Source: an uncultured Alphaproteobacteria bacterium (GTDB lineage Bacteria; Pseudomonadota; Alphaproteobacteria; Rhizobiales; Ancalomicrobiaceae). Taken from it: a stretch of DNA of 12,018 nt. Position 1 is the first letter of the stretch. Each line of letters starts with the position of its first letter. The position numbers and the translations under genes are program-made. Of the stretch, positions 7,093 to 12,018 are shown piece after piece. The notes beneath the pieces were generated by a model. That model ran no database searches. It had not been told where the DNA came from and was given only the letters and a program-made list of their open reading frames with translations. The stretch is taken from contig CALFRR010000184.1 of NCBI GenBank assembly GCA_937919435.1, positions 1 through 12,018 of the forward strand, given 5' to 3'.

Positions 7093-7703
7093 GACGGATT
7101 TCCTTTTCCGGAGGAGGGGCGGGGGGCCGCCGGCAAGGCGGCGCCGACGTCGATCTTCGGGTCGACCCAGAAGCGGCGACGCCAGACGTCGACGTGGACG
7201 TGGTTCGGATAGAGGCCGACGCCGCCGGCGCCGCACATGGCGGCCGCCAACGCGACGATCCTCGGCTCGACGCTGGGAATCCGGACGTCGCCAGCGAGCC
7301 CATCGATGTGCGTCGATTGCCGCGCCGCGCCCTCCGTTGCGCCATTGTGGGCGGGCGACCGGCAGCCGCTGGCCAGCACCAAGGGGAGGAGCGCGCCGTT
7401 GGCGCGACCGATCCCGGTCTGAATGGCGGCGAGCGCGTCGAAGAGGCGCGGCTCGATCCAGATGGCGCGGCCGTCCTCGTTGTCCCGCCAGAGCCAGGAG
7501 AGTTCGAGGATGGCACCGTGATCGTAGCCGGCGCCATTGCGGAACGCCGTCATGATCTCGGTGCCGTCGTGCTCCCGCACCAGCCAGAGCCGGGAGGGCA
7601 TTTCCACCGGCGCCGGCATCGCCGCGGCGACGCTGCTCGACCAGGAACCGAGGCCGACGAACGGGAGGAGCCCCGTGACGAGTTCACGCCGCGAGAAGGT
7701 CAT
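7089..7703 (-). CDS. Tat-exported M15/DUF882-type (MepK/YcbK-like) murein endopeptidase
   Basis: 204 aa. The N-terminus has a twin-arginine signal (MTFSRRELVTGLLPFVGLG), with cleavage likely after VAAA (about residue 28). The zinc-binding M15_2 pattern is present: SGCRSPAHN (112-120), STHIDGLAGD (H132, D139), and GGVGLYPNHVHVD (H168, H170, D172). Family members such as E. coli MepK are zinc endopeptidases that cleave cross-links between stem peptides; the exact bond cut here cannot be told. The ATG at 7703 gives a compact Tat signal and overlaps the dotB 3' end by 20 nt; an ATG at 7715 is possible, and neither has a clear Shine-Dalgarno. Its 3' end overlaps icmT by 4 nt. With the M23 enzyme it makes two wall hydrolases in one operon. 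Confidence 0.86.
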   Translation of the reverse strand: MTFSRRELVTGLLPFVGLGSWSSSVAAAMPAPVEMPSRLWLVREHDGTEIMTAFRNGAGYDHGAILELSWLWRDNEDGRAIWIEPRLFDALAAIQTGIGRANGALLPLVLASGCRSPAHNGATEGAARQSTHIDGLAGDVRIPSVEPRIVALAAAMCGAGGVGLYPNHVHVDVWRRRFWVDPKIDVGAALPAAPRPSSGKGNPS

Positions 7704-8871
7704 TGCGGTAGCCATAGCGATAGAGGACGCGCCGCGCGGTCTCGGCATCGATGGTGCCGGCGGCATGGGCGAGGTGAACGGTGGAGCGCATCGACCGACC
7801 GTCGACGTCGCGATCGACGATGTCGCGGGTGACGACGGTGGCGTGCTCGGGACCAGCCTCCGAGATCTCCCGGCGCACCGGATCGGTCACCACCTGCCAT
7901 TCCCTGAGACAGGTCCGGCCGCCACCGACGCGGGGGACCAGCACCTGACTGATCAGCAGGCGCACAGTGCTCAGCACGTCGTGGAAGGCCTGGAACTGCA
8001 TCTCGGCGGGGAACTTCAACGTCAGACGGCGGATGATCGAGGCGACGTCGTTGGCATGCGTCGTCGTGTAGATCGGATGGCCGGTGTTCGAGGCCTCGAC
8101 CATCGCCGTGATCGTCTCCCTGTCGCGGACCTCGCCGACGACGATCAGCGCCGGCTTGCGGCGCATGGCGCCGCGCACGCCGTCGGCGAAAGAGCCGAGG
8201 TGAACACCGATCTCGTGCTGGGAGATCGTGCAGGTCGCGCTCGAGATCCCCTCGAAGACGAACTCGATCGGCGCCTCGAAGGTCAGCACATTGCCGACGA
8301 TCGGCGTCGGCTCCTCGAGGACGCGGCGGATCAGGGCGGCGAAGGTGGTGGTCTTGCCCGATCCGGTCTCCCCGGCGATGACGACCGCGCCTTGCGCCGG
8401 GGTGCTCTCGGCGACGATCCCCGGCTCTATGCCGATCTCGGTGACCGTCGGCGGCATGAATGGAATGTGCCGGCAGACCAGTTGGACGCCGATGTCACCC
8501 TCGTAGTGATTGGGCGTCAGGTTGACACGGAAGCGATGGCGCAGCGGCTCGCCGGTCGCATCGACCGCCGAGCGATCCTCGATCGGCACCGCCCGATCGG
8601 CATCGCGCCCGGAATAGAGCTTCGACATCATGCTGTCGGTGCCGGTGAGGTCGACGCTGATGCGCGAGATCGTCGCCGGCTGCAGCCATTGCCGGGTGAG
8701 CGCGAGCAATCGTCCGTGGATCTGCGCCAGCACCGGTCGCCCGGTCTGGAAGATCACCTCCGAGGCTTCGAGCGCGACGGCGCGCACCAAGAGGCGGGTC
8801 ACGTCGTCGCGGCCGACGATCGGGCGGTCGACGATGTCCGAGACGTCGAGAGGGCCGGTCCAGGCGGGCAT
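7684..8871 (-). CDS. dotB: DotB/TraJ secretion ATPase (PilT/VirB11 class)
   Basis: 395 aa, close to the usual length of DotB. The nucleotide-binding site is complete: Walker A GETGSGKT (167-174), Asp-box equivalent LTFEAPIEFV (196-205), Walker B ALIVVGEVRD (241-250) and His box TTTHANDV (269-276). EAPIEF in place of the EDPIEF of pilus retraction ATPases is what DotB proteins carry. DotB is a cytoplasmic hexameric ATPase that docks at the inner-membrane complex and powers assembly or substrate transfer. The ATG at 8871 has GAGG 8 nt upstream and lies 10 nt after the dotC stop. The order dotC-dotB agrees with Legionella dotDCB and IncI traHIJ. No missing residue was seen, so it should be active. 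Confidence 0.95.
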   Translation of the reverse strand: MPAWTGPLDVSDIVDRPIVGRDDVTRLLVRAVALEASEVIFQTGRPVLAQIHGRLLALTRQWLQPATISRISVDLTGTDSMMSKLYSGRDADRAVPIEDRSAVDATGEPLRHRFRVNLTPNHYEGDIGVQLVCRHIPFMPPTVTEIGIEPGIVAESTPAQGAVVIAGETGSGKTTTFAALIRRVLEEPTPIVGNVLTFEAPIEFVFEGISSATCTISQHEIGVHLGSFADGVRGAMRRKPALIVVGEVRDRETITAMVEASNTGHPIYTTTHANDVASIIRRLTLKFPAEMQFQAFHDVLSTVRLLISQVLVPRVGGGRTCLREWQVVTDPVRREISEAGPEHATVVTRDIVDRDVDGRSMRSTVHLAHAAGTIDAETARRVLYRYGYRNDLLAA

Positions 8872-8881
8872 CGGCCGATCC

Positions 8882-9895
8882 TCACCGGAACGCGGCGGGC
8901 GAGGCCGCCTTGAAGCTCGGGGTCACCTTCAGCTCGACGACCCGCTCATCGACGTCGGCGCGCCGGCCGTTCTGCGAGATCCTCAGCTTGGTCTTGCCGG
9001 TGGTGACGATCGGCAGGCTCAACGCGCCACGGGCGGCGAGTTCGTGGTACCGGCGCATGCCGGTGAGGTCGCGATCGAGCCGATCGAGGTTCTCGGTGAA
9101 GGTCGCCCGGGCCTCACGGATGCCGATCTCCGTGGCCGAGCCGTAGGCCTCGTCCCAGGCGGACTGCTCGGCGCCGTTGCGCGGACCGACGGCGGTCGGC
9201 GCCGGCGCCGAATAGGCGTCGATGAGGAGATAGTCGCGCCAGGTCGGCGGCCGGGTCGCGAGACGCGCCGGTCGGACGATCTCGAAGCTTCCGAGCGTCA
9301 GGATCAGCCGGCGGTCGGAGGCGACCTCGGCGACGTCGTGGATCTCGGCGACGACCGGCGGCACGATCCCGTCGGTGACTTCGGACGTAAAATCGTAGCG
9401 GCGATCGAGATCGGCGACGAGTTCGGCGTCGCGCAGCGAAGCGGCGATCCGCTCCATCTCTTCCGCGAACCCCGCCCGGATGCCGGCGCCGTGCGCCGCC
9501 TTGGTCACGAGATCGAGCCGGGCCTCGTCACCGTAGGAGGTTGGCGAATAACGCGAGAGATCGGGATTGCGCGGATCGGTGACGACGACGGTCGGGGTCG
9601 TCCCGGACTGGCCCGTCGTACCGGCAGCCTGTGCCTGAGCCGTTCCGGCCTGTTGGGCGGCCAGCGCCTGTTGCTGGGCGAGCTGGGCCTGCTGAAGCTG
9701 GAGGAGCTGCGCCTGCTCGGCAGCGACGAGCGGCGCGATCGTCGGATTGATCTGCGATCCGGCATAGCCGGGACCGAGATAGGCCCCCTGGTTCAGCAGG
9801 TAGGCGTTCGGGTTGTAGGCGACCTGGGCGGCGGCCGTCAGCGAGGACGTCCCGAGCAGCGCGACGGCGAGGACGGCCGAGTGAAGCGATCTCAT
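8882..9895 (-). CDS. dotC: DotC/TraI outer-membrane core component without a lipobox cysteine
   Basis: 337 aa. The conserved DotC block is clear: RAGFAEEMER (140-149), TDGIVPPVVAE (174-184), RLATRPPTWRDYLLID (211-226), then AWDEAYGSATEIGIREA and TFTENLDRLDRDLTGM (265-280). In Legionella DotC is an outer-membrane lipoprotein that, with DotD and DotH, forms the core complex. Here the signal peptide reads ALLGTSSLTAAAQ, with Thr16 where LLGC would be expected; no other Cys is near, so it is probably processed by signal peptidase I after AAA. Residues 57-97 are an Ala/Gln-rich linker. The start has AAGGA (9903-9907) 7 nt upstream, overlapping the stop of the small lipoprotein gene 11 nt away. Confidence 0.92.
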   Translation of the reverse strand: MRSLHSAVLAVALLGTSSLTAAAQVAYNPNAYLLNQGAYLGPGYAGSQINPTIAPLVAAEQAQLLQLQQAQLAQQQALAAQQAGTAQAQAAGTTGQSGTTPTVVVTDPRNPDLSRYSPTSYGDEARLDLVTKAAHGAGIRAGFAEEMERIAASLRDAELVADLDRRYDFTSEVTDGIVPPVVAEIHDVAEVASDRRLILTLGSFEIVRPARLATRPPTWRDYLLIDAYSAPAPTAVGPRNGAEQSAWDEAYGSATEIGIREARATFTENLDRLDRDLTGMRRYHELAARGALSLPIVTTGKTKLRISQNGRRADVDERVVELKVTPSFKAASPAAFR

Positions 9896-9906
9896 GCGGG
9901 TATCCT

Positions 9907-10035
9907 TCAGTTCTCGTGCTTCTTCAGTTCCGATCGGACGAATTCGTTCGTCGGCACGGAACTTCCAGAAGTCGCGCAGCCAACAACAACGGACAACAAA
10001 AGCAACACGGACACGATCCGCAATGACATATTCAT
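9907..10035 (-). CDS. 42-aa lipoprotein at the dotD position (VirB7-sized)
   Basis: A very short gene: MNMSLRIVSVLLLLSVVVGC forms a lipoprotein signal with lipobox VVGC (Cys20), leaving a mature peptide of only 23 residues (ATSGSSVPTNEFVRSELKKHEN after the Cys). The ATG at 10035 has AAGGA (10045-10049) 9 nt upstream; a second ATG lies 6 nt further in. It ends 11 nt before dotC and carries the ribosome binding site of dotC at its stop. In Legionella and IncI plasmids this position holds dotD/traH, a lipoprotein of about 160 residues with a secretin-like N0 domain; that domain is absent here and there is no room for it. It may be a minimal DotD remnant or a VirB7-like peptide. The lipoprotein nature is clear; the role is inferred from place. 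Confidence 0.72.
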   Translation of the reverse strand: MNMSLRIVSVLLLLSVVVGCATSGSSVPTNEFVRSELKKHEN

Positions 10036-10052
10036 TCGTTGTTTTCCTTCAA

Positions 10053-10081
10053 TTGACACGATGACTTCTCGATCATAGATG
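10053..10081 (+). promoter_or_regulatory. Candidate sigma-70-like promoter for the zinc-ribbon gene
   Basis: TTGACA (10053-10058), a perfect -35 consensus, then 17 nt, then TAGATG (10076-10081), a weak -10. Transcription would begin near 10088, after the ATG at 10079, which supports the ATG at 10115 as translation start. Confidence 0.35.
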
Positions 10082-10101
10082 TTCGATACATTCAATATCG
10101 A
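10072..10101 (-). promoter_or_regulatory. Candidate sigma-70-like promoter for the twelve-gene operon
   Basis: On the minus strand TCGATA (10096-10101, 4 of 6) and TATGAT (10072-10077, 5 of 6) are spaced 18 nt, giving a leader of about 28 nt before the lipoprotein ATG at 10035. It lies across the divergent candidate promoter, so the two may compete. Confidence 0.35.
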
Positions 10102-10114
10102 GGCATCGTCGGTC

Positions 10115-10603
10115 ATGACTCTGTTTGGAAAGCTTCTCCCTCGCGTCGGCGGCGCGGAGACCCGGACGTTTCGGGCGGCGGTCGCCGACGTGCTCGGCCC
10201 GCGCCGGGCGCCTTGTCCGGCCTGTGACGAGGGCACGCTCGTGCCTTCGACGACCGATCTCGGGGCTCGCATCTGCGAGGCCTGCGGCGCGTCCTTCCCG
10301 CTCGAGGTGTTGCGGCAGACGATCGTGGCCGACGACGAGACGATCGCCCGTGTCGCAGCGGCGAGCCGCCGCGAAGCGCTGATCGCCTTCCTCGCCGCCG
10401 ACGGGGTCGCCGTCGGGTCGGCCATATGGGCGGTCGCAGCCGGCGGTCTGCCGACCCTCGTCGGCGGCACGGCGCTGGCGCTGCTGCTCCTCGCCTTCGC
10501 GGCGACCGCGCGCTATCGCGCCTGGCAGGTCGAGCACCGGCGTCTCTTCGAGGCGCGGCCGCCGATCGGTGCTTGGCTGCGCGCCGAGACGAGAGGCGAC
10601 TGA
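10115..10603 (+). CDS. Zinc-ribbon protein with two C-terminal membrane helices, unknown function
   Basis: 162 aa from the ATG at 10115, or 174 aa from the ATG at 10079. The later start is preferred because the candidate promoter overlaps the first ATG and CGAGG lies 11 nt before the second, though that spacing is long. CPAC (C34, C37) and CEAC (C54, C57), 16 residues apart, form a typical four-Cys zinc ribbon. Two hydrophobic segments follow at about 95-110 and 112-132, then a basic tail (ATARYRAWQVEHRRLF). The ribbon would be cytoplasmic and membrane-tethered. It is the only plus-strand gene inside the cluster and stops 2 bp from the convergent dotE stop. DotN/IcmJ also binds zinc through cysteines but is soluble, so I do not equate them. 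A membrane-bound regulator or coupling factor is conceivable. Confidence 0.75.
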   Translation: MTLFGKLLPRVGGAETRTFRAAVADVLGPRRAPCPACDEGTLVPSTTDLGARICEACGASFPLEVLRQTIVADDETIARVAAASRREALIAFLAADGVAVGSAIWAVAAGGLPTLVGGTALALLLLAFAATARYRAWQVEHRRLFEARPPIGAWLRAETRGD

Positions 10604-10605
10604 CA

Positions 10606-11172
10606 TCAGCTCCCTCCCATGATCGTGCAGACGTTGGAGAGGGTGACGTTCATGCCGGTCGTGTTGGAGACGAGCTGGGCGACGTCGTTGACGAAGAAGG
10701 CGAGGGTGCCGCCGATCACGTAGAGGACGGCCGACCCGGTGCGGCCCTGCGCACCGCCGGCCGCGTCGTAGAGCTGAACCGCGGCAAAGCCCCAGGCGAT
10801 GGCGCCGAGCGCCATGAAGAAGGTGGAGACCGCGTAGTAGATCTCCATGCAGTAGCTCGACGACGATCCGCCATAGCCGAAGAGGCCCTGCGTGGTCGAT
10901 CCGCCGGCGACGAAGGTGTCGGCCGAGATCCAGAGCAGCACCGGTGCGACGATCAGCGCGCCGCCGAGCGCGATCCGGGCGAAGGCACCCTCGTAGGAGA
11001 CCGAGCGGTTGGCGAATTTGAACTCGCCGGAAACGATGTTGTAGAGCGCGTAGAGACCGCTCCCCGTCGCCCACAGGCCGAATACGCCGAGCCCGACGAA
11101 GACGAGCTGGACGATCCGGGGAAAAACCTCGGTCAGCGAGATCAGGAAGTTGCCGAGGTCGGGAACCGTCAT
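10606..11172 (-). CDS. dotE: DotE/IcmC/TraQ-like four-helix inner-membrane protein
   Basis: 188 aa with four predicted membrane helices at about 20-43, 64-83, 112-134 and 146-167, and periplasmic cysteines at C108 and C182 that may pair. DotE/IcmC of Legionella has 194 residues and four helices, with a conserved part before the last helix (basic-Gly loop, then SAVLYVIGG-like sequence) that is recognisable here as GGAQGRTGSAVLYVIGGTL. The related DotP/IcmD/TraR proteins are shorter. The ATG at 11172 overlaps the stop of the upstream lipoprotein gene (ATGA); an extension of the open frame upstream is antisense-like. It is an inner-membrane part of the secretion system of unknown exact role. Assignment to DotE rather than another small I-type membrane protein is by size and layout. 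Confidence 0.6.
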   Translation of the reverse strand: MTVPDLGNFLISLTEVFPRIVQLVFVGLGVFGLWATGSGLYALYNIVSGEFKFANRSVSYEGAFARIALGGALIVAPVLLWISADTFVAGGSTTQGLFGYGGSSSSYCMEIYYAVSTFFMALGAIAWGFAAVQLYDAAGGAQGRTGSAVLYVIGGTLAFFVNDVAQLVSNTTGMNVTLSNVCTIMGGS

Positions 11173-11543
11173 CGGGCACTCCCGGCCGGTGCGCTCGCTC
11201 CGAGCCGCCGCTCGAGCGCTTCGATCCGGTCCTCGAGTTCCGTCTGACGCCGGCGCAGCTGCTCGACGGCGAGTTCGAGCTCCTCGCATGCCTCACTGCC
11301 CGGCCGCGCGTAACCGGCGTCCGGCGCCTTCTGTCCGTCGACATAGCGGAACGGCGAGCTCCCGGCGCCGGCCGAAGCCGTCGCCACGACAGAGCGATCG
11401 GATGGCACCAAAACAGATAAATAAGTTGTATTGCCGCTCGCACCAGATTCCTGAGCCGGCGACGGAGCTGTACCGAGGCAGGCAACAACCGGGAACAGAG
11501 AAATCGCCGCGACGACCCCACGCACGAATCTGACGCAATCCAT
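11169..11543 (-). CDS. Coiled-coil lipoprotein preceding dotE, unknown function
   Basis: 124 aa from the ATG at 11543. The signal peptide ends in FPVVAC (Cys22), an acceptable lipobox, so it is probably anchored by lipid. A Ser/Ala/Gly-rich middle is followed by CEELELAVEQLRRRQTELED and further heptads to about residue 114, a clear parallel coiled coil that could drive oligomerisation. No Shine-Dalgarno is evident before the ATG; an ATG at 11573 would destroy the signal peptide layout and is less likely. It overlaps dotE by 4 nt. In Legionella the gene before icmC/dotE is icmG/dotF, an inner-membrane protein with a periplasmic coiled coil of about 270 residues; this protein shares place and coiled coil but not size or anchor, so equivalence is only a suggestion. 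Confidence 0.72.
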   Translation of the reverse strand: MDCVRFVRGVVAAISLFPVVACLGTAPSPAQESGASGNTTYLSVLVPSDRSVVATASAGAGSSPFRYVDGQKAPDAGYARPGSEACEELELAVEQLRRRQTELEDRIEALERRLGASAPAGSAR

Positions 11544-11595
11544 GCGGTGGCTCGGTCTCGAGGAAGAACACATCGGGTTTTCGGACACTTTCCGG

Positions 11596-11623
11596 ATTAG
11601 AAAAACTGTCATCATCGAGCCAA
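11596..11623 (-). promoter_or_regulatory. Candidate sigma-70-like promoter for the lipoprotein-dotE pair
   Basis: On the minus strand TTGGCT (11618-11623, 4 of 6) and TCTAAT (11596-11601, 5 of 6) are spaced 16 nt. Transcription would start near 11588, giving a leader of about 45 nt before the ATG at 11543. Confidence 0.33.
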
Positions 11624-11700
11624 CATCAAAGTTGATTACGCACATATGCCGACTTTTCGTTCGTATTCGATTTACTTTTTGCCGATACATGACGGACAAT

Positions 11701-11717
11701 AGCGAAGCATATTCGCT
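11701..11717. repeat. Short inverted repeat, possible operator
   Basis: AGCGAA, 5 nt, TTCGCT: a perfect 6-bp palindrome with 5-nt centre in the middle of the divergent intergenic region, about 80 bp before the plus-strand start. Size and place suit a dimeric regulator, but chance occurrence cannot be excluded. Confidence 0.3.
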
Positions 11718-11796
11718 CGGTATAGGGCTTTTCGATCAAAACAAACGCCGATATGGTCCGGCCTTGCTTTGATTCGAACCGGGGCAATCACGAGAG

Positions 11797-12018
11797 ATGT
11801 CGGACATTCTGAACAAACACGTCGTCTGGGCCTCGGCCGCGGTTCTCCTCGGCATCACCGCGACGACCGGGTTCGTACTCGGCGGACGAACGCCCGTCCC
11901 AGTCGGCACTGTTGCCGTCGATCCGCGTCGGCCGTCCGAGTCAGAGATAAACAGATTGTCGTCGCAGGTCGAAGCTCTCGGTGCGCAGGTGGCGCAGCTC
12001 ACGGCCAACCGGACGCCG
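11797..12018 (+). CDS. Membrane-anchored coiled-coil protein, N-terminal part only
   Basis: 74 codons from the ATG at 11797, open to the right edge. It begins MSDILNKHVVWASAAVLLGI, a short cytoplasmic stretch and a single membrane helix at about 8-30 with no cleavage site, followed by a Pro/Val-rich linker and heptads (INRLSSQVEALGAQVAQLTA, about 52-71) that look like a coiled coil. A type II membrane protein with a periplasmic coiled coil fits several secretion-system subunits such as DotF/IcmG or TraP, but the fragment is too short to name. No strong Shine-Dalgarno is seen: GAGAG touches the ATG and GGGG lies 11 nt upstream. It is divergent from the lipoprotein-dotE pair. Confidence 0.65.
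   Translation, partial: MSDILNKHVVWASAAVLLGITATTGFVLGGRTPVPVGTVAVDPRRPSESEINRLSSQVEALGAQVAQLTANRTP

Larger units (their letters stand above)
11544..11796. promoter_or_regulatory. AT-rich divergent intergenic region
   Basis: About 250 bp without a convincing gene, clearly richer in A/T than the coding DNA on either side. It lies between the divergent starts of the coiled-coil lipoprotein gene (minus) and the right-edge gene (plus), so it should hold both promoters. It contains two short palindromes, at 11625-11636 and 11701-11717, and several TTCG-containing tracts. The single plus-strand open frame across it (11542-11772) has no ribosome binding site or recognisable domain. Confidence 0.6.

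Noticed and set aside
6215..7537. 440-aa minus-strand frame as one protein
   Set aside because: Only the part from the ATG at 6847 is real; the N-terminal 230 residues are an out-of-frame reading of icmT and the M15-type peptidase.
7537..8913. 458-aa plus-strand open frame
   Set aside because: Antisense of dotB, which has intact Walker motifs; composition is Arg/Asp/Gly-rich.
8630..10078. 482-aa plus-strand open frame
   Set aside because: Antisense of dotC and the end of dotB; no recognisable domain.
9907..10470. 187-aa version of the small lipoprotein
   Set aside because: The upstream part is antisense to the zinc-ribbon gene; the lipobox and the AAGGA ribosome binding site fix the start at 10035.
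10601..10608. Possible bidirectional terminator at the convergent stops
   Set aside because: The two stops are 2 bp apart and I found no stem-loop with a T tract there.
10073..11521. 482-aa minus-strand open frame
   Set aside because: Out of frame across dotE and antisense to the zinc-ribbon gene; highly Arg-rich.
11542..11772. 76-aa plus-strand open frame in the AT-rich intergenic region
   Set aside because: No ribosome binding site and no domain or signal; it covers the likely promoter of the minus-strand lipoprotein gene.

Overview
The window looks like part of an I-type (IncI / Dot-Icm-like, MPF_I) type IV secretion or conjugation locus. The DNA is GC-rich with strong G/C preference at third codon positions, and drops to AT-rich only in two short intergenic stretches. 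That composition and the style of the divergent proteins suggest an alphaproteobacterium, perhaps Hyphomicrobiales, on a chromosome, plasmid or integrative element. The host is an inference. I see no ribosomal, tRNA, IS or CRISPR features.

Layout. Positions 1-10035 hold one tightly packed minus-strand array of twelve genes, read from right to left: a 42-aa lipoprotein, dotC, dotB, a Tat-exported M15/DUF882-type peptidase, icmT, a 210-aa secreted protein with a Thr/Ser/Asn-rich tail, a 145-aa four-cysteine secreted protein, an M23 metallopeptidase, three secreted proteins that are paralogues of each other, and dotA/traY, which runs off the left edge. Gaps are at most 11 nt, and most junctions are 1-4 nt overlaps, so the array is probably one translationally coupled operon. 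A plus-strand gene for a zinc-ribbon protein with two membrane helices (10115-10603) starts from a promoter region overlapping that of the large operon. It converges, with a 2-bp gap, on a minus-strand pair: a coiled-coil lipoprotein and a DotE/IcmC-like four-helix membrane protein. An AT-rich divergent promoter region (11544-11796) separates that pair from the start of another gene, which has an N-terminal membrane anchor and a coiled coil and leaves the window on the right.

How the parts work together. DotB is the PilT/VirB11-class hexameric ATPase. DotC is an outer-membrane core component, IcmT/TraK a small inner-membrane component, and DotA/TraY a large polytopic protein with a periplasmic domain. 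DotE is an inner-membrane component. The two peptidoglycan endopeptidases probably open the cell wall for the channel. The order lipoprotein-dotC-dotB-icmT matches traH-I-J-K of IncI plasmids (dotD-C-B plus icmT).

What departs from the textbook system: a 42-aa lipoprotein sits where dotD should be; DotC has Thr where its lipobox Cys would be; a wall hydrolase sits between dotB and icmT; and three tandem secreted proteins share a motif pair at an invariant 49-residue spacing. These are the best candidates for undescribed biology here.
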